Positions 17,784 to 26,433 are shown, counted from the first letter of the stretch. The stretch: DNA of 32,826 nt from Candidatus Dactylopiibacterium carminicum (GCF_014736495.1 NZ_MDUX01000041.1:1-32826), one strand, 5' to 3'. The notes: generated by a model not told the origin, from the sequence alone. Program-made: numbers and translations.

Positions 17784-19325
17784 TCAATGAACGCGGCGAC
17801 GGAAATCCTTCACCCGGAATCCCAGTGCGAACAGGGTGGCGAAATAAGTCGCCATGCCGGCGCCCATCACCCAGGCCAAGTTGGTGAGGCGCCACAGGCT
17901 GCTTCTTTCCAGCCACCGCGCATCGGCACCGGCTGTCAGCCACAGCACCAGTCCCAACGCCACCAGCGCCGTCAGCAACTTCAGGGCGAACAGGCGCCAG
18001 CCAGGTGCCGGGAGGTAGGCGGCACGCCGGCGCAGCCCGCGGAAAAGGAGGGCTGCGTTGAGTGTCGCGGCCACGCTGATTGAAAGGGCCAGCCCGGCGT
18101 GGCGCAGATCCAGCACGAAGATGAACAGCAGGTTCAGCAGCTGTGTGATGAGTAGCGAAATCAGTGCATATTTCAAAGGTGTGCGGATGTCCTGGCGGGA
18201 ATAGAAGGCCGGCGCGAGGATCTTCACCAGAATCAGCCCAAGTAGCCCCATGCTGTAGGTGATCAGCGCCTGGCGGGTTTGCAGGGTATCGGTTGCCGTG
18301 AAGGCCCCATGCTGGAACAAGGTGGCCGCCAGTGGCACGGCCAGCAGCATCATGCCCACGGCTGCCGGCGCGGTGAGCAGCAGCGCCACGCGCAGGCCCC
18401 AGTCCAGCGTCGCGGAGAAGCCCTCCGCATCATTGGCGGCTCTGAGCTTTGAGAGGCTGGGCAGCAGGATGGTCCCCAGCGCTGCGCCCAGGATGCCCAT
18501 CGGAAACTCCATCAGGCGGTCGGCGTAATTGAGCCAGGAAACACTGCCCGTCGGCAGCCAGGAAGCAAAGGCCGTGTTGATCAGGAGGCTCACCTGCGCG
18601 ACCGACACCCCCAGTGTGGCTGGGCCCATCAGCAGCAGGATGCGGCGTACGCCCGGATCCCGGAACGACAGCGAGAAGCGTGGCAGCATGCCGATCTTCG
18701 CCAGCGCTGGGATCTGCAGCAGCAATTGCAGTACGCCACCGATGAAGGCCCCCCAGGCCAGCGCCTTGACCGGCTCCGCGAAATAGGGCGCCGCCAGCAG
18801 CATCATGCCGATGAAGGAAATGTTGAGCAGTACCGGCGTGAAGGCAGGCACCGAGAACCGGCTCCAGGTGTTCAGCACACCAGCCGACAGCGCCACCATC
18901 GACATGAAGAAGATGTAGGGAAAGGTGATGCGTGTGAGCTCGACCGTGAGCGCGAATTTTTCCGGTTGTTGAGAAAAACCACCTGCCGTCAGGTGGATGA
19001 TCCAGGGGGCTCCCACCATGCCAAGCAGGGATACGATCAGCACCGCCAGACCGAGCAGGGTGGTCACGTGGCTGATCAGCGTGCGGGTTTCGGCCTCTCC
19101 GCGCTGATTGCGGTATTCGGCCAGGATGGGCACGAAAGCCTGCGAGAATGCGCCTTCGGCAAACAGGCGGCGCAGCAGGTTGGGTAGCCGGAAGGCCACG
19201 TTGAAGGCGTCCGTGAGCAGACCTGCGCCGAAAAGGTTGGCCACGAGGATTTCGCGAGCCAGGCCAAGGATGCGCGAGAGCAGGGTGAGGCCACTGACCG
19301 TGGCGAGCGCACGAAGCAGGTTCAT
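17784..19325 (-). CDS. murJ: Lipid II flippase MurJ (MviN)
   Basis: Inner-membrane protein of the MOP exporter superfamily that moves lipid II across the cytoplasmic membrane for peptidoglycan synthesis; 513 residues, the usual length, with about 14 hydrophobic segments. The N-terminus is typical: TVSGLTLLSRILGLAREI, then AFNVAFRLPNLLRRLFAEGAFSQAFVPIL, including arginines of the central cavity known to be essential in MurJ. It is divergent from rpsT with a 147-base gap, an arrangement common in betaproteobacteria. It converges on the PL10 gene. No strong ribosome binding site is seen at ATG 19325, but homology supports this start. Confidence 0.96.
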   Translation of the reverse strand: MNLLRALATVSGLTLLSRILGLAREILVANLFGAGLLTDAFNVAFRLPNLLRRLFAEGAFSQAFVPILAEYRNQRGEAETRTLISHVTTLLGLAVLIVSLLGMVGAPWIIHLTAGGFSQQPEKFALTVELTRITFPYIFFMSMVALSAGVLNTWSRFSVPAFTPVLLNISFIGMMLLAAPYFAEPVKALAWGAFIGGVLQLLLQIPALAKIGMLPRFSLSFRDPGVRRILLLMGPATLGVSVAQVSLLINTAFASWLPTGSVSWLNYADRLMEFPMGILGAALGTILLPSLSKLRAANDAEGFSATLDWGLRVALLLTAPAAVGMMLLAVPLAATLFQHGAFTATDTLQTRQALITYSMGLLGLILVKILAPAFYSRQDIRTPLKYALISLLITQLLNLLFIFVLDLRHAGLALSISVAATLNAALLFRGLRRRAAYLPAPGWRLFALKLLTALVALGLVLWLTAGADARWLERSSLWRLTNLAWVMGAGMATYFATLFALGFRVKDFRRRVH

Positions 19326-19407
19326 TGAGACAAGGGCTCTGGCGTGTTGAAGGAGCGCGGTAGGCGGCGATCATAGCATTGGCCCCGGGGCGCTGGCTGC
19401 GCTGGAC

Positions 19408-19436
19408 TTGCGCACGAAGTATCCGACGGATACAAT
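19408..19436 (+). promoter_or_regulatory. Sigma-70 promoter of rpsT
   Basis: TTGCGC (19408-19413) and TACAAT (19431-19436) are separated by exactly 17 bases. The -10 lies 36 bases before the rpsT start. Confidence 0.65.
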
Positions 19437-19472
19437 CCCACCTTTCGCGTAATTCCTAAACCGTAGATAGAC

Positions 19473-19745
19473 ATGGCCAATACTGCACAAGCTCGCAAGC
19501 GCGCCCGTCAGGCTCTCGTGGCACGCGCTCGCAACACCAGCCAGCACTCCCGTCTGCGCACCGCTGTCAAGGCTGTGCGCAAGGCTGTGGCTGCCGGTGA
19601 CAAGGCCGCTGCCCAGAAGGTGTTCCTGGAATCCCAGAGCATCATCGACAGCATCGCCGACAAGAACATCGTCCACAAGAATGCAGCTGCTCGCTACAAG
19701 AGCCGCCTGTCCGCCGCCATCAAGGCGATGGGGCCTGCTGCCTGA
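19473..19745 (+). CDS. rpsT: 30S ribosomal protein S20
   Basis: Primary 16S rRNA-binding protein of the small subunit; 90 residues, rich in Lys, Arg and Ala, and all helical. It starts [13 protein letters not shown] and contains [14 protein letters not shown] and the C-terminal [17 protein letters not shown] pattern (here [13 protein letters not shown]). It is a single gene with its own promoter and a strong terminator, divergent from murJ. In E. coli S20 limits its own translation; nothing here confirms or excludes that. Confidence 0.98.
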   Translation: MANTAQARKRARQALVARARNTSQHSRLRTAVKAVRKAVAAGDKAAAQKVFLESQSIIDSIADKNIVHKNAAARYKSRLSAAIKAMGPAA

Positions 19746-19792
19746 TTGTGTTCCGCGTCGCCGCGTAGCCACGCGGTACCGGAATCACCAAG

Positions 19793-19822
19793 AAGGGGTG
19801 TGACGCGAGTCGCGCCCCTTTT
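19793..19822 (+). terminator. Rho-independent terminator of rpsT
   Basis: A 12-base stem, AAGGGGTGTGAC (19793-19804) with GTCGCGCCCCTT (19809-19820) including two G-U pairs, is closed by a GCGA tetraloop and followed by TTTT. Confidence 0.88.
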
Positions 19823-19850
19823 CCGTTTTACGCGTTCAGGATCTGCGTTC

Positions 19851-19876
19851 CGACGCTGAAATGATCGACGCTGAAA
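19851..19876 (+). repeat. 11-base direct repeat upstream of argF
   Basis: CGACGCTGAAA occurs at 19851-19861 and again at 19866-19876, 15 bases apart from start to start, 42-67 bases before the argF start. Its meaning is unknown. It is not a recognisable ArgR box. Confidence 0.35.
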
Positions 19877-19917
19877 CTCCCGATTTGGCGATCAGGCATC
19901 GCCTGAGAAAGAGCAAC

Positions 19918-20847
19918 ATGACCCAAGCGCCCAGACATTTCCTGCAGTTCAAGGACCTCTCTCGCGAAGAGATCAACTACGTCTTCGATCGTGCCAAGTG
20001 GATCAAGGACAAATTCAAGCGTTACGAAACCTACCATCCACTGTTTGACCGCACGCTGGTCATGATCTTCGAGAAAGCCAGCACGCGTACGCGTCTGTCG
20101 TTCGAGGCTGGCATGTTCCAATTGGGTGGTTCGGCGATCTATCTGAATACGCGTGACTCCCAACTCGGCCGTGGTGAGCCGGTGGAGGATGCCGCCCAGG
20201 TGATCTCGCGCATTTCCGATGTGGTGATGATCCGCACCTTTGAGCAGACCATCGTCGAACGCTTTGCCGCGAATTCGCGCGTACCCGTGATCAACGGGCT
20301 GACCAATGAATTCCACCCCTGTCAGATCCTGGCGGACATCTTTACCTGGATCGAACGCAATGGCTCCATTCAGGGCAAGACCGTGGCCTGGATCGGGGAC
20401 ACCAACAACATGTGCAATACCTGGCTGCAGGCGGCGGAATTGCTGGATTTCAAGGTGCACGTCAGCTCACCCAAGGGGTATGAGGTGGACGTGCAGAAAG
20501 CCAACATTGCCGGCAGCAGCCATTTCGAGCAGTTTGCCGATCCGATGGATGCCGCACGCGGTGCGCACATCATTACCACCGATGTGTGGACCTCGATGGG
20601 GTTCGAGGCCGAGAACGAAGCACGCATGCGTGACTTCGCCGACTTCCAGGTCGATGGCGACATGATGCGCGTGGCCGACAGCGAGGCCGTCTTCATGCAT
20701 TGCCTGCCTGCACATCGCGGGGAGGAGGTGACGGCCGAGGTTATCGACGGCCCGCAAAGCGTGGTCTGGGATGAAGCGGAAAATCGTCTGCATGCGCAGA
20801 AAGCGCTGCTCGAGTTTCTTGTGCTGGGGCAGGTGAGCGTCCAGTAA
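19918..20847 (+). CDS. argF: Ornithine carbamoyltransferase
   Basis: Makes citrulline from ornithine and carbamoyl phosphate in arginine synthesis; cytoplasmic homotrimer, 309 residues. Signatures are the carbamoyl-phosphate loop FEKASTRTRLSFE (about residue 50), EFHPCQILAD, the ornithine-loop region DVWTSMGFEAE, and MHCLPAHRGEEV with the active-site cysteine. ATG 19918 (MTQAPRHFLQF) matches the usual N-terminus and has AAAGAG upstream. The in-frame ATG at 19861 would add 19 residues without family support and starts right after the rpsT terminator. It converges on the flavin reductase gene with a 19-base gap. Confidence 0.96.
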   Translation: MTQAPRHFLQFKDLSREEINYVFDRAKWIKDKFKRYETYHPLFDRTLVMIFEKASTRTRLSFEAGMFQLGGSAIYLNTRDSQLGRGEPVEDAAQVISRISDVVMIRTFEQTIVERFAANSRVPVINGLTNEFHPCQILADIFTWIERNGSIQGKTVAWIGDTNNMCNTWLQAAELLDFKVHVSSPKGYEVDVQKANIAGSSHFEQFADPMDAARGAHIITTDVWTSMGFEAENEARMRDFADFQVDGDMMRVADSEAVFMHCLPAHRGEEVTAEVIDGPQSVVWDEAENRLHAQKALLEFLVLGQVSVQ

Positions 20848-20866
20848 TACGCAGGCGGGGAGTCAC

Positions 20867-21457
20867 CTACACCTCTTCGGGATTGCTCCCCGTCATTGCT
20901 TCACCGATGGCATAGAAATGCCCGCCGGCCACGTGGTGCAGGCTTCGCCACTGTGGGTCGGTCTGTTCGAACAGCCAGTGACCATTCCGGAAAACGCGGC
21001 TGTCTGCCCAGGCGCCGACGACCTCACCGATGAAGAGATCGTAGGTCTGCTGATTGTGGGGTTCCGGAATCAACCGGCATGCCAGCCAGGCTGAGCAGCC
21101 GGCCACCAATGGTTGTTGTGCAGCCCCTTCCGCCCGGAAGAGCTCCACGCCGCAGCGCGCGAGCTTGTCCTTGACTTCGCCGCCGCTGATGCTGCCAACG
21201 GCCAGCGTCAGATCCAGTTGCGCTGCCGTGGGGATCTGGATCGCGAACGTTCCACCTTGCTCGATCAGCCTGCGTGTATAGCTGGCTCTGTCCAGCACCA
21301 CGGTCAGCTTCGGCGGGGCGAAATCCAGCGCGCAGGCCCAGGCTGCCGCCATCACGTTATCAATGCCGCCATGGCTGGCGGAAACCAGTACGGTCGGTCC
21401 GTGATTCAGGAGGCGGTAGGCCTTTTCCAGTTCGACTGGAAGTATGTGGGTGTCCAC
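20867..21457 (-). CDS. Flavin reductase family protein (FMN-binding split barrel)
   Basis: Predicted NAD(P)H:flavin oxidoreductase-like protein of 196 residues. The N-terminal pattern PVVLVS-like (here PTVLVSASHGGIDNVMAAAWACALDF), then PKLTVVLDRASYTRRLIEQGGTFAIQIP, is typical of the Flavin_Reduct domain. The physiological partner is not shown by the neighbours; members of the family often serve monooxygenases, but none is here. It starts with GTG 21457 preceded by AAGGA at an eight-base spacing. Only 22 bases separate that start from a terminator hairpin for fliE, so its promoter must overlap the hairpin or lie further upstream. Confidence 0.85.
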   Translation of the reverse strand: MDTHILPVELEKAYRLLNHGPTVLVSASHGGIDNVMAAAWACALDFAPPKLTVVLDRASYTRRLIEQGGTFAIQIPTAAQLDLTLAVGSISGGEVKDKLARCGVELFRAEGAAQQPLVAGCSAWLACRLIPEPHNQQTYDLFIGEVVGAWADSRVFRNGHWLFEQTDPQWRSLHHVAGGHFYAIGEAMTGSNPEEV

Positions 21458-21479
21458 TTGGAAGTTCCTTGTACGCTAC

Positions 21480-21516
21480 AAAAGAAACCGGCCCGTTAAG
21501 AGGCCGGTTTCTTTTT
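21480..21516 (-). terminator. Bidirectional-looking terminator downstream of fliE
   Basis: AAAAGAAACCGGCC (21480-21493) pairs perfectly over 14 bases with GGCCGGTTTCTTTT (21502-21515) around an eight-base loop. Both strands end the stem in T-runs. For the minus-strand fliE transcript the stem ends in TTTCTTTT. Confidence 0.88.
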
Positions 21517-21536
21517 GTCGCCGGGTGCCCCAAGGC

Positions 21537-21599
21537 AAAAAGCACTCCCTCGGGGGGGGCGTGCCGCCGCGTCAGCGGCAAGCGTGGGGGGGCTTTTTT
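21537..21599 (-). terminator. Second hairpin with T/A-runs downstream of fliE
   Basis: AAAAAGC (21537-21543) pairs with GCTTTTT (21592-21598). Further C-rich (CTCCC) and G-rich (GGGGGGG) bases can extend the stem, and an inner CCGC-GTCA-GCGG hairpin sits at about 21567-21578. It lies 14 bases past the fliE stop, so fliE has two terminators in series. The overall form recalls repetitive terminator-like elements seen in many betaproteobacterial genomes, but copy number cannot be judged here. Confidence 0.6.
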
Positions 21600-21612
21600 G
21601 GCAGGCCGGAAG

Positions 21613-21933
21613 TCAGACCGGCATGTTCATGATGTCCTGGTATGCAGTCACCAGCTTGTTGCGGACCTGCACCATCTGCTGGAAGGAGAGGTTAGCTTTC
21701 TGCAGGTTCACCATTACGTCCTGCAGGTTTACTTCCGAATTCCCGCTGGAAAAATCCTGCGCCATCTGCTGTGCCGACTGTTGTGCCTGACTGACTTCCT
21801 GCATGGCGCTCTGCAGCGCCTGAGCGAAGTCAACGCCGCCAGGCGCGGCGGTGCCGCCTGCCGGCTTGCTTGCCGCGGCATCGGCGGTGCTGCGCAGCTG
21901 GCTCAGCATCTGTTCGATTGCGCGTGTATCCAT
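21613..21933 (-). CDS. fliE: Flagellar hook-basal body protein FliE
   Basis: Small protein joining the MS ring to the rod of the flagellar basal body, exported by the flagellar type III system; 106 residues. The conserved C-terminal half is clear: [60 protein letters not shown] 21933 is chosen because GGAG sits seven to eight bases upstream; the longer reading to 22164 runs into fleR. It is downstream of fleSR on the same strand but has its own sigma-54 promoter at about 21964-21977. Unlike the Pseudomonas order, it is separated from fliF, which lies on the other side of fleSR and points away. Confidence 0.95.
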   Translation of the reverse strand: MDTRAIEQMLSQLRSTADAAASKPAGGTAAPGGVDFAQALQSAMQEVSQAQQSAQQMAQDFSSGNSEVNLQDVMVNLQKANLSFQQMVQVRNKLVTAYQDIMNMPV

Positions 21934-21963
21934 GACTTGCTCCAGATTTATGCGTCTGTATAA

Positions 21964-21977
21964 GCAGTTTCCATGCC
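21964..21977 (-). promoter_or_regulatory. Sigma-54 promoter of fliE
   Basis: On the minus strand GGCATGGAAACTGC has the GG-N10-GC spacing required for RpoN, with the extended match gGGCAtG...TGCt to the consensus TGGCACG-N4-TTGC. The -12 GC is 31 bases from the fliE start, giving a leader of about 20 bases. The activator FleR is encoded directly upstream. Confidence 0.75.
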
Positions 21978-22042
21978 CGGGGTGACGATGCCGCCACAGG
22001 CTGTTCAACGATAGGCCATGGTGGGGAGAATGCCTACTCTTT

Positions 22043-23431
22043 TCAACTCTCCACCCAACCTTCCTCACGGTACTGTTGCAGTTTGTAACGCAGGGTTCGC
22101 TCCGAGATTCCGAGTTTTTCCACGGCCTTCTTGCGAGAGCCGCCGACGGACTTGAGTACGTCAAGGATGTGTTGCTTCTCGAGATCCTTCATGTTGGTGG
22201 GCAAGGCTTCGGCGGCCTGGGTCATTGGCAGCGGCTGAATGCCTGCCATCGGGAGGGGGGCTGGGATATCTGTCGACAGGTTCACCGGCGCGCCCTGGCT
22301 TTGCCAGGCAGGAAGGGATAGCTTTACATCTTCGGCGCTGATGGTTTCGCTTGCTGCCAGTATGACCGCGCGTTGCACGGTATTTTCCAATTCGCGCACA
22401 TTGCCGGGCCATTGCCAGGCGGCAAGAATTTCCGCCGCACTGCCGGCAATTCTTGCCGTTTTTCCGATTCGTTCACCGTGACGGGCGATGAAATGACGTG
22501 CCAGTGGCAGGATGTCCGCAGGGCGTTCGCGCAGCGAGGGGATTTCCAGCGGAAAGACGTTGAGGCGGTAGAAAAGGTCTTCACGGAAGCGGCCCGCCTG
22601 CACTTCACGGAGCATGTCACGGTTACTGGTGGAGAGAACCCGGATGTCCAGCGTGATGGGTTTCTTGCCGCCCACGCGCTCCACTTCGCGTTCCTGCAGC
22701 ACACGCAACAGCTTGGCTTGCAGACCGAGCGGCATTTCCGAGATTTCGTCGAGCAGGATGGTGCCGCCCTGGGCTTGTTCGAATTTGCCGGCCTGTGCTG
22801 TCTGGGCACCGGTGAAGGCGCCTTTTTCGTAGCCAAAGAGTGTGGCTTCGAGCAGATTTTCAGGGATCGCGGCGCAGTTGATGGCCACGAAAGGGCCAGC
22901 CTTGCGCCGTGAATGCTGATGCAGGTAACGCGCGAAGACCTCCTTGCCTGTGCCGGACTCACCAGTAATCAGTACCGAAGCATCGGTTTCGGCCACGCGT
23001 GCGGCCATGGCCAGTACGTTGCGGGTGCGCACGTCCTCGGCCACCATGTCTTCCTGGGTGGGCGTGACGGTGGCGTAGCGGCGTACGTTTTCCAGCAGGA
23101 CACTGGATTCGAAGGGCTTCATGAGGAATTCGCAAGCGCCGCCGCGCATGGCCGCGACGGCCTTGTCGACGTCACCGAAGGCCGTCATCAGCAGTACGGG
23201 CAGCTGAGGATTCAGTGCGCGGATGCGGGCCAGCAGCTCCAGGCCATCCATGGGGTCCATGCGCAGGTCGGTGATCACCAGGTTGAAGCGTTGGCGTTCC
23301 AGGGCGGCAAGCGCTTCGGGGCCACTGGCCGCGAGTGTCACGCGATGGCCGGCGGCTTCCAGGATCAGGCTGATGGCGTCGCGCAGGGCGGCATCGTCGT
23401 CGACGACGAGGATGGCGAGCGTTTCGATCAT
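22043..23431 (-). CDS. fleR: Flagellar sigma-54-dependent response regulator FleR
   Basis: NtrC-type activator of middle flagellar genes, 462 residues. The receiver domain (about 5-120) has DDD at 11-13 and the phospho-acceptor Asp55. The AAA+ domain (about 140-375) shows Walker A GESGTGKE, the sigma-54 contact loop GAFTGA, and Walker B ILLDEI. The C-terminal Fis-type helix-turn-helix contains [15 protein letters not shown] (about 440-455). It overlaps fleS by four bases (ATGA), so sensor and regulator are co-translated. In Vibrio and Pseudomonas the same protein is FlrC/FleR and drives basal body and hook genes. The sigma-54 site before fliE is the nearest likely target. No fleQ master regulator is in the window. 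Confidence 0.93.
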   Translation of the reverse strand: MIETLAILVVDDDAALRDAISLILEAAGHRVTLAASGPEALAALERQRFNLVITDLRMDPMDGLELLARIRALNPQLPVLLMTAFGDVDKAVAAMRGGACEFLMKPFESSVLLENVRRYATVTPTQEDMVAEDVRTRNVLAMAARVAETDASVLITGESGTGKEVFARYLHQHSRRKAGPFVAINCAAIPENLLEATLFGYEKGAFTGAQTAQAGKFEQAQGGTILLDEISEMPLGLQAKLLRVLQEREVERVGGKKPITLDIRVLSTSNRDMLREVQAGRFREDLFYRLNVFPLEIPSLRERPADILPLARHFIARHGERIGKTARIAGSAAEILAAWQWPGNVRELENTVQRAVILAASETISAEDVKLSLPAWQSQGAPVNLSTDIPAPLPMAGIQPLPMTQAAEALPTNMKDLEKQHILDVLKSVGGSRKKAVEKLGISERTLRYKLQQYREEGWVES

Positions 23432-24558
23432 GCGGTGTCTCCAGAGGATTCGATCACGTCGGCCGGGGCCAGCGGGATACGGAAAAAGAATTCACTGCCT
23501 TCGCCCGGCGCTGATTTGAGGCTGATTTCTCCGCCATGGGCACGGGCAACCCCGCGCGCGATGGCAAGCCCCAGACCGGTTCCGTCGGCGCGGGTTGTAT
23601 AGAAGGGCTCGAACAGGCGTTCCTGCAGTTCCTGGGGGATGCCGCGGCCATCGTCACGCACGCTGAAGATCGCATTGCCTTCATCCAGACGGGCGCAGAG
23701 TGCGACCTCACCGTGCTCCCCTAGAATCTGGAGGGCGTTTTCAAGCAGATTGAGCAGAGCGCTGGCGATTTCCTTGCGGTTGCCGAACAGCTTTCGGTTT
23801 CCAGCTTGGCAATCGGCCTTGAAATGGATGCCGCGTCCGTGTGCCACGGGATCGATGGTGTGCGCGAGTTCGGCGACCAGTTCGCAGACACCGAAGGACT
23901 CTCGTCCGAGCGCTTCGCCGCGCGCGAAGATCAGCATGTCCTGGATCAGTTTTTCCAGGTGACGCAGACGTTCCAGCGCGCGTTCGGCGACTTTGCCACG
24001 CGTGCCTGGATCGAGCTCTGTACTGGCCATGTGTCCCGTGTAGAGCAGCGCGGCCGCAAGAGGGGTGCGCAACTGATGGGCCAGCCCTGCGACCATTTCA
24101 CCCATGGCAGCCAGGCGCTCGGTGCGCGCGGTCTGCTGGCGCATGCGCCAGGCCTCGGTCACGTCATGCAGCAGTACGATGCGCCCGCCCTGAGCGTCGC
24201 GTGGCGTTTCCGCCAGCACGATGCGCAAGGCGTCTTCGTGGGGATGACCCAGAAAGTATTCGCCGGGCGTGTCCGCAGGTTCGAAGCGTGTGAGCAATTG
24301 TGCCCATGGCGTGCCCACGGGAATTTCGCCCAGCATGCCTAGTGCTGCGTGATTCAATTGTTCTGTATTGCCTGCGGCATCGAGTAATACAACCCCCGCC
24401 GGAAGTGCCGCCATGAGCAGGGTGAGACGCTCGGTGAGCGCGCTTACCTGCCCCTGCAGGCCGTTATAGGCCTGAGTCAGCTCGTCGGACGCGCGTGCGA
24501 AGGCCTGAAAGGCTTCGGCGAGGCTGGCGGCATTCATCGGTGGTGGCGTCTGGTTCAT
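23428..24558 (-). CDS. fleS: Flagellar sensor histidine kinase FleS
   Basis: Cytoplasmic two-component kinase partner of FleR, 376 residues, with no transmembrane segments. An N-terminal helical stretch (about 10-48) leads to a PAS-like domain (about 45-140; GVVLLDAAGNTEQLN). The dimerisation/phosphotransfer domain has His161 in GLAHQLRTPLAAALL. The HATPase domain has the N box (LLNLLENAL), G1 (RDDGRGIPQ), the F box FEPFYTT and G2 (GTGLGLAIA). It is divergent from fliF with 156 bases between the starts. The first ATG (24558) is used; a second ATG seven codons in (MNAASL) is also possible. The signal is unknown; in related systems it reports early basal-body assembly. Confidence 0.92.
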   Translation of the reverse strand: MNQTPPPMNAASLAEAFQAFARASDELTQAYNGLQGQVSALTERLTLLMAALPAGVVLLDAAGNTEQLNHAALGMLGEIPVGTPWAQLLTRFEPADTPGEYFLGHPHEDALRIVLAETPRDAQGGRIVLLHDVTEAWRMRQQTARTERLAAMGEMVAGLAHQLRTPLAAALLYTGHMASTELDPGTRGKVAERALERLRHLEKLIQDMLIFARGEALGRESFGVCELVAELAHTIDPVAHGRGIHFKADCQAGNRKLFGNRKEIASALLNLLENALQILGEHGEVALCARLDEGNAIFSVRDDGRGIPQELQERLFEPFYTTRADGTGLGLAIARGVARAHGGEISLKSAPGEGSEFFFRIPLAPADVIESSGDTA

Positions 24559-24619
24559 GGCGGGCCGGGTGGCACGATGAGGGATGTTGCCACTGTAGTG
24601 TCAGAATCGTCGGGGGCAG

Positions 24620-24635
24620 GCCGGAATTAACCGGC
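24620..24635. promoter_or_regulatory. Inverted repeat in the fleS-fliF divergent spacer
   Basis: GCCGG-AATTAA-CCGGC at 24620-24635 is a 16-base interrupted palindrome in the 156-base spacer between the divergent fleS and fliF genes, followed by GGCA-AAAAC-TGCC (24633-24645). It could be an operator for the flagellar regulator that acts on fleSR and fliF. I scanned the spacer on both strands for GG-N10-GC and found none, so fliF does not appear to have a sigma-54 promoter here. Confidence 0.35.
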
Positions 24636-24714
24636 AAAAACTGCCGCTTATTTCGCGCTCATAGTTACGGTTTGCCGGCCAGAATGCGAGCGTGACCCAG
24701 TGGAGTATTCCGTC

Positions 24715-26433
24715 ATGGCCGAAGAAGCCTTGCCCACGCCGCCTGCTTCGCCCGTACAGGTGATCGTGGAAAATTTCAACAAGCTCACGCCGCGCCAGAA
24801 GATGGCCGGGGCGGCTTTGATCGCGCTCAGCCTGTCCTTGCTGGTCGGCATCTGGTTATGGAGCAAGCAGCCACAGTATTCCGTGCTCTTCTCCGGGCTG
24901 GACGAGAAGGACGGCGGTGCGATCGTGACGGCACTGCAGCAGCAGAACGTGCCTTATCGCGTGGAAGCCGGTGGCAGCGCCATCTACGTGCCAGCAGAGC
25001 GAGCCAATGAACTGCGCCTGACGCTGGCTGCGAACGGCCTGCCGCGTGGTAGTTCGGTGGGCTTCGAGTTGCTGGAGACGCAGAAGCTCGGCGTCTCGCA
25101 GTTCCATGAGCAGATCGATTATCAGCGCGCGCTGGAAGGCGAACTGGCGCGCACCATTCAGTCGCTGTCGGCAGTGGCTGGCGCGCGTGTCCATCTGGCG
25201 ATCCCGAAGCAGAATGCTTTTCTGCGCAATGAGCAGAAGCCTACCGCTTCGGTGGTGGTGAATCTGCATCCGGGGCGTTTCCTGGAGCTGGCACAGATTG
25301 CGGGCATTGTGCATCTGGTGTCCTCCAGCGTGCCGCAACTGGCCGCCAGCCAGATCAGCGTGATCGACCAGCAAGGCAATCTGCTGACCCGCAATCCGAA
25401 TCCTGACGGCTTGATGCTGGACGACAGCCAGATCAAGTATGTGCGTAATCTTGAGGACAACTACATCGAGCGTATCGGCAAGATCCTCGATCCGGTACTG
25501 GGCGAGGGGAATTTCCGCGCCCAGGTGATGGCGGACGTGGATTTCGACCGCGCCGAGCAAACCTCCGAAACCTACCGACCCAACCCCGCACCGGACACTG
25601 CGATCCGCAGCCAGCAGAGCAACGAATCCCAGACCAATCAGCCGGGGCCGCAAGGCGTGCCGGGGGCACTGACCAATCAGCCTCCGGTGCCTGCCACTGC
25701 GCCGATCACTGTGCCGGCGGTACCTGGTCAGGCGCAACAGGGCCAACAGGGGCAGGCCGCGTTGCCGATCAGCTCAAACCGCAGTACCACCACGAACTAC
25801 GAGCTGGACAAGACCATTCAGCATGTGAAGCGCGCGACCGGCCAGGTGCGCCGGCTGTCGGTGGCGGTGGTGGTAAATCACCGGCCTTCGCGCGATGCAC
25901 GGGGCAACGTGACCTCGGCGCCGCTTGGTGAAGATGAGGTCCGCAAGATCAATGATCTGGTACGCGAAGCCGTCGGCTACAGCGAGCAGCGTGGAGACTC
26001 CATCACGGTGACCAATGCCGCCTTCACGCTGGCCGAGAAGAGCGAAGCACCGCCACTGCCTTTCCTGAAGGATCCGGAAAATATCGAGCTGATCAAGGAA
26101 GTCGCGCGCTGGCTGGCGTTGCTGCTGGTGGCCTTCATCATCTATCGCAAGGTGATCCTGCCACTTGTGCGGACCGTGGCACCGCCACCACCGCCACCCG
26201 CGGAAGCCGAAGAGCCCGCCGAACCCACGCTGGCACAGGACGGGGAAGGCTCGGACGAAGAGGACGAACTGGATGGCGACATTTCGCCCGAAGTTCTGGA
26301 GCTTGAGCTTGCGAAGATGAGCTTCGAGAAGAAGCTGGCGCGTGCCCGCGAAGTCGCGAAGAAGGATCCGAAGATGGTCGCGCAACTGATCAAGGAATGG
26401 ATGGGGGGCGGCGGCAATGGCGAAGGACGTTAA
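24715..26433 (+). CDS. fliF: Flagellar MS-ring protein FliF
   Basis: Inner-membrane protein that forms the MS ring, the base on which the flagellum is built; 572 residues. There are two transmembrane segments (about 31-49 and 465-483), with periplasmic ring-building domains between them (FSGLDEKDGGAIVTALQQQNVPYRV; ALEGELARTIQSLSAV). A Pro/Gln-rich insert lies at about 285-350. The acidic C-terminal tail ends in KDPKMVAQLIKEWM, the region known to bind the N-terminal domain of FliG. ATG 24715 has GGAG nine bases upstream; the in-frame GTG 24700 overlaps that site. The stop overlaps fliG by 17 bases, suggesting coupled translation. Confidence 0.95.
   Translation: MAEEALPTPPASPVQVIVENFNKLTPRQKMAGAALIALSLSLLVGIWLWSKQPQYSVLFSGLDEKDGGAIVTALQQQNVPYRVEAGGSAIYVPAERANELRLTLAANGLPRGSSVGFELLETQKLGVSQFHEQIDYQRALEGELARTIQSLSAVAGARVHLAIPKQNAFLRNEQKPTASVVVNLHPGRFLELAQIAGIVHLVSSSVPQLAASQISVIDQQGNLLTRNPNPDGLMLDDSQIKYVRNLEDNYIERIGKILDPVLGEGNFRAQVMADVDFDRAEQTSETYRPNPAPDTAIRSQQSNESQTNQPGPQGVPGALTNQPPVPATAPITVPAVPGQAQQGQQGQAALPISSNRSTTTNYELDKTIQHVKRATGQVRRLSVAVVVNHRPSRDARGNVTSAPLGEDEVRKINDLVREAVGYSEQRGDSITVTNAAFTLAEKSEAPPLPFLKDPENIELIKEVARWLALLLVAFIIYRKVILPLVRTVAPPPPPPAEAEEPAEPTLAQDGEGSDEEDELDGDISPEVLELELAKMSFEKKLARAREVAKKDPKMVAQLIKEWMGGGGNGEGR

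Noticed and set aside
19861..19917. Longer argF start at ATG 19861
   Set aside because: It adds 19 residues not typical of the family, and ATG 19918 has a better ribosome binding site.
21445..22164. Longer fliE frame from 22164
   Set aside because: It would overlap the end of fleR by over 100 bases; ATG 21933 has a good ribosome binding site and lies correctly behind the sigma-54 promoter.
24561..24600. Sigma-54 promoter for fliF from TGGCACG and TTGC
   Set aside because: Both half-sites are present but the spacing between them is about six bases too long; a scan for GG-N10-GC in the spacer was negative on both strands.
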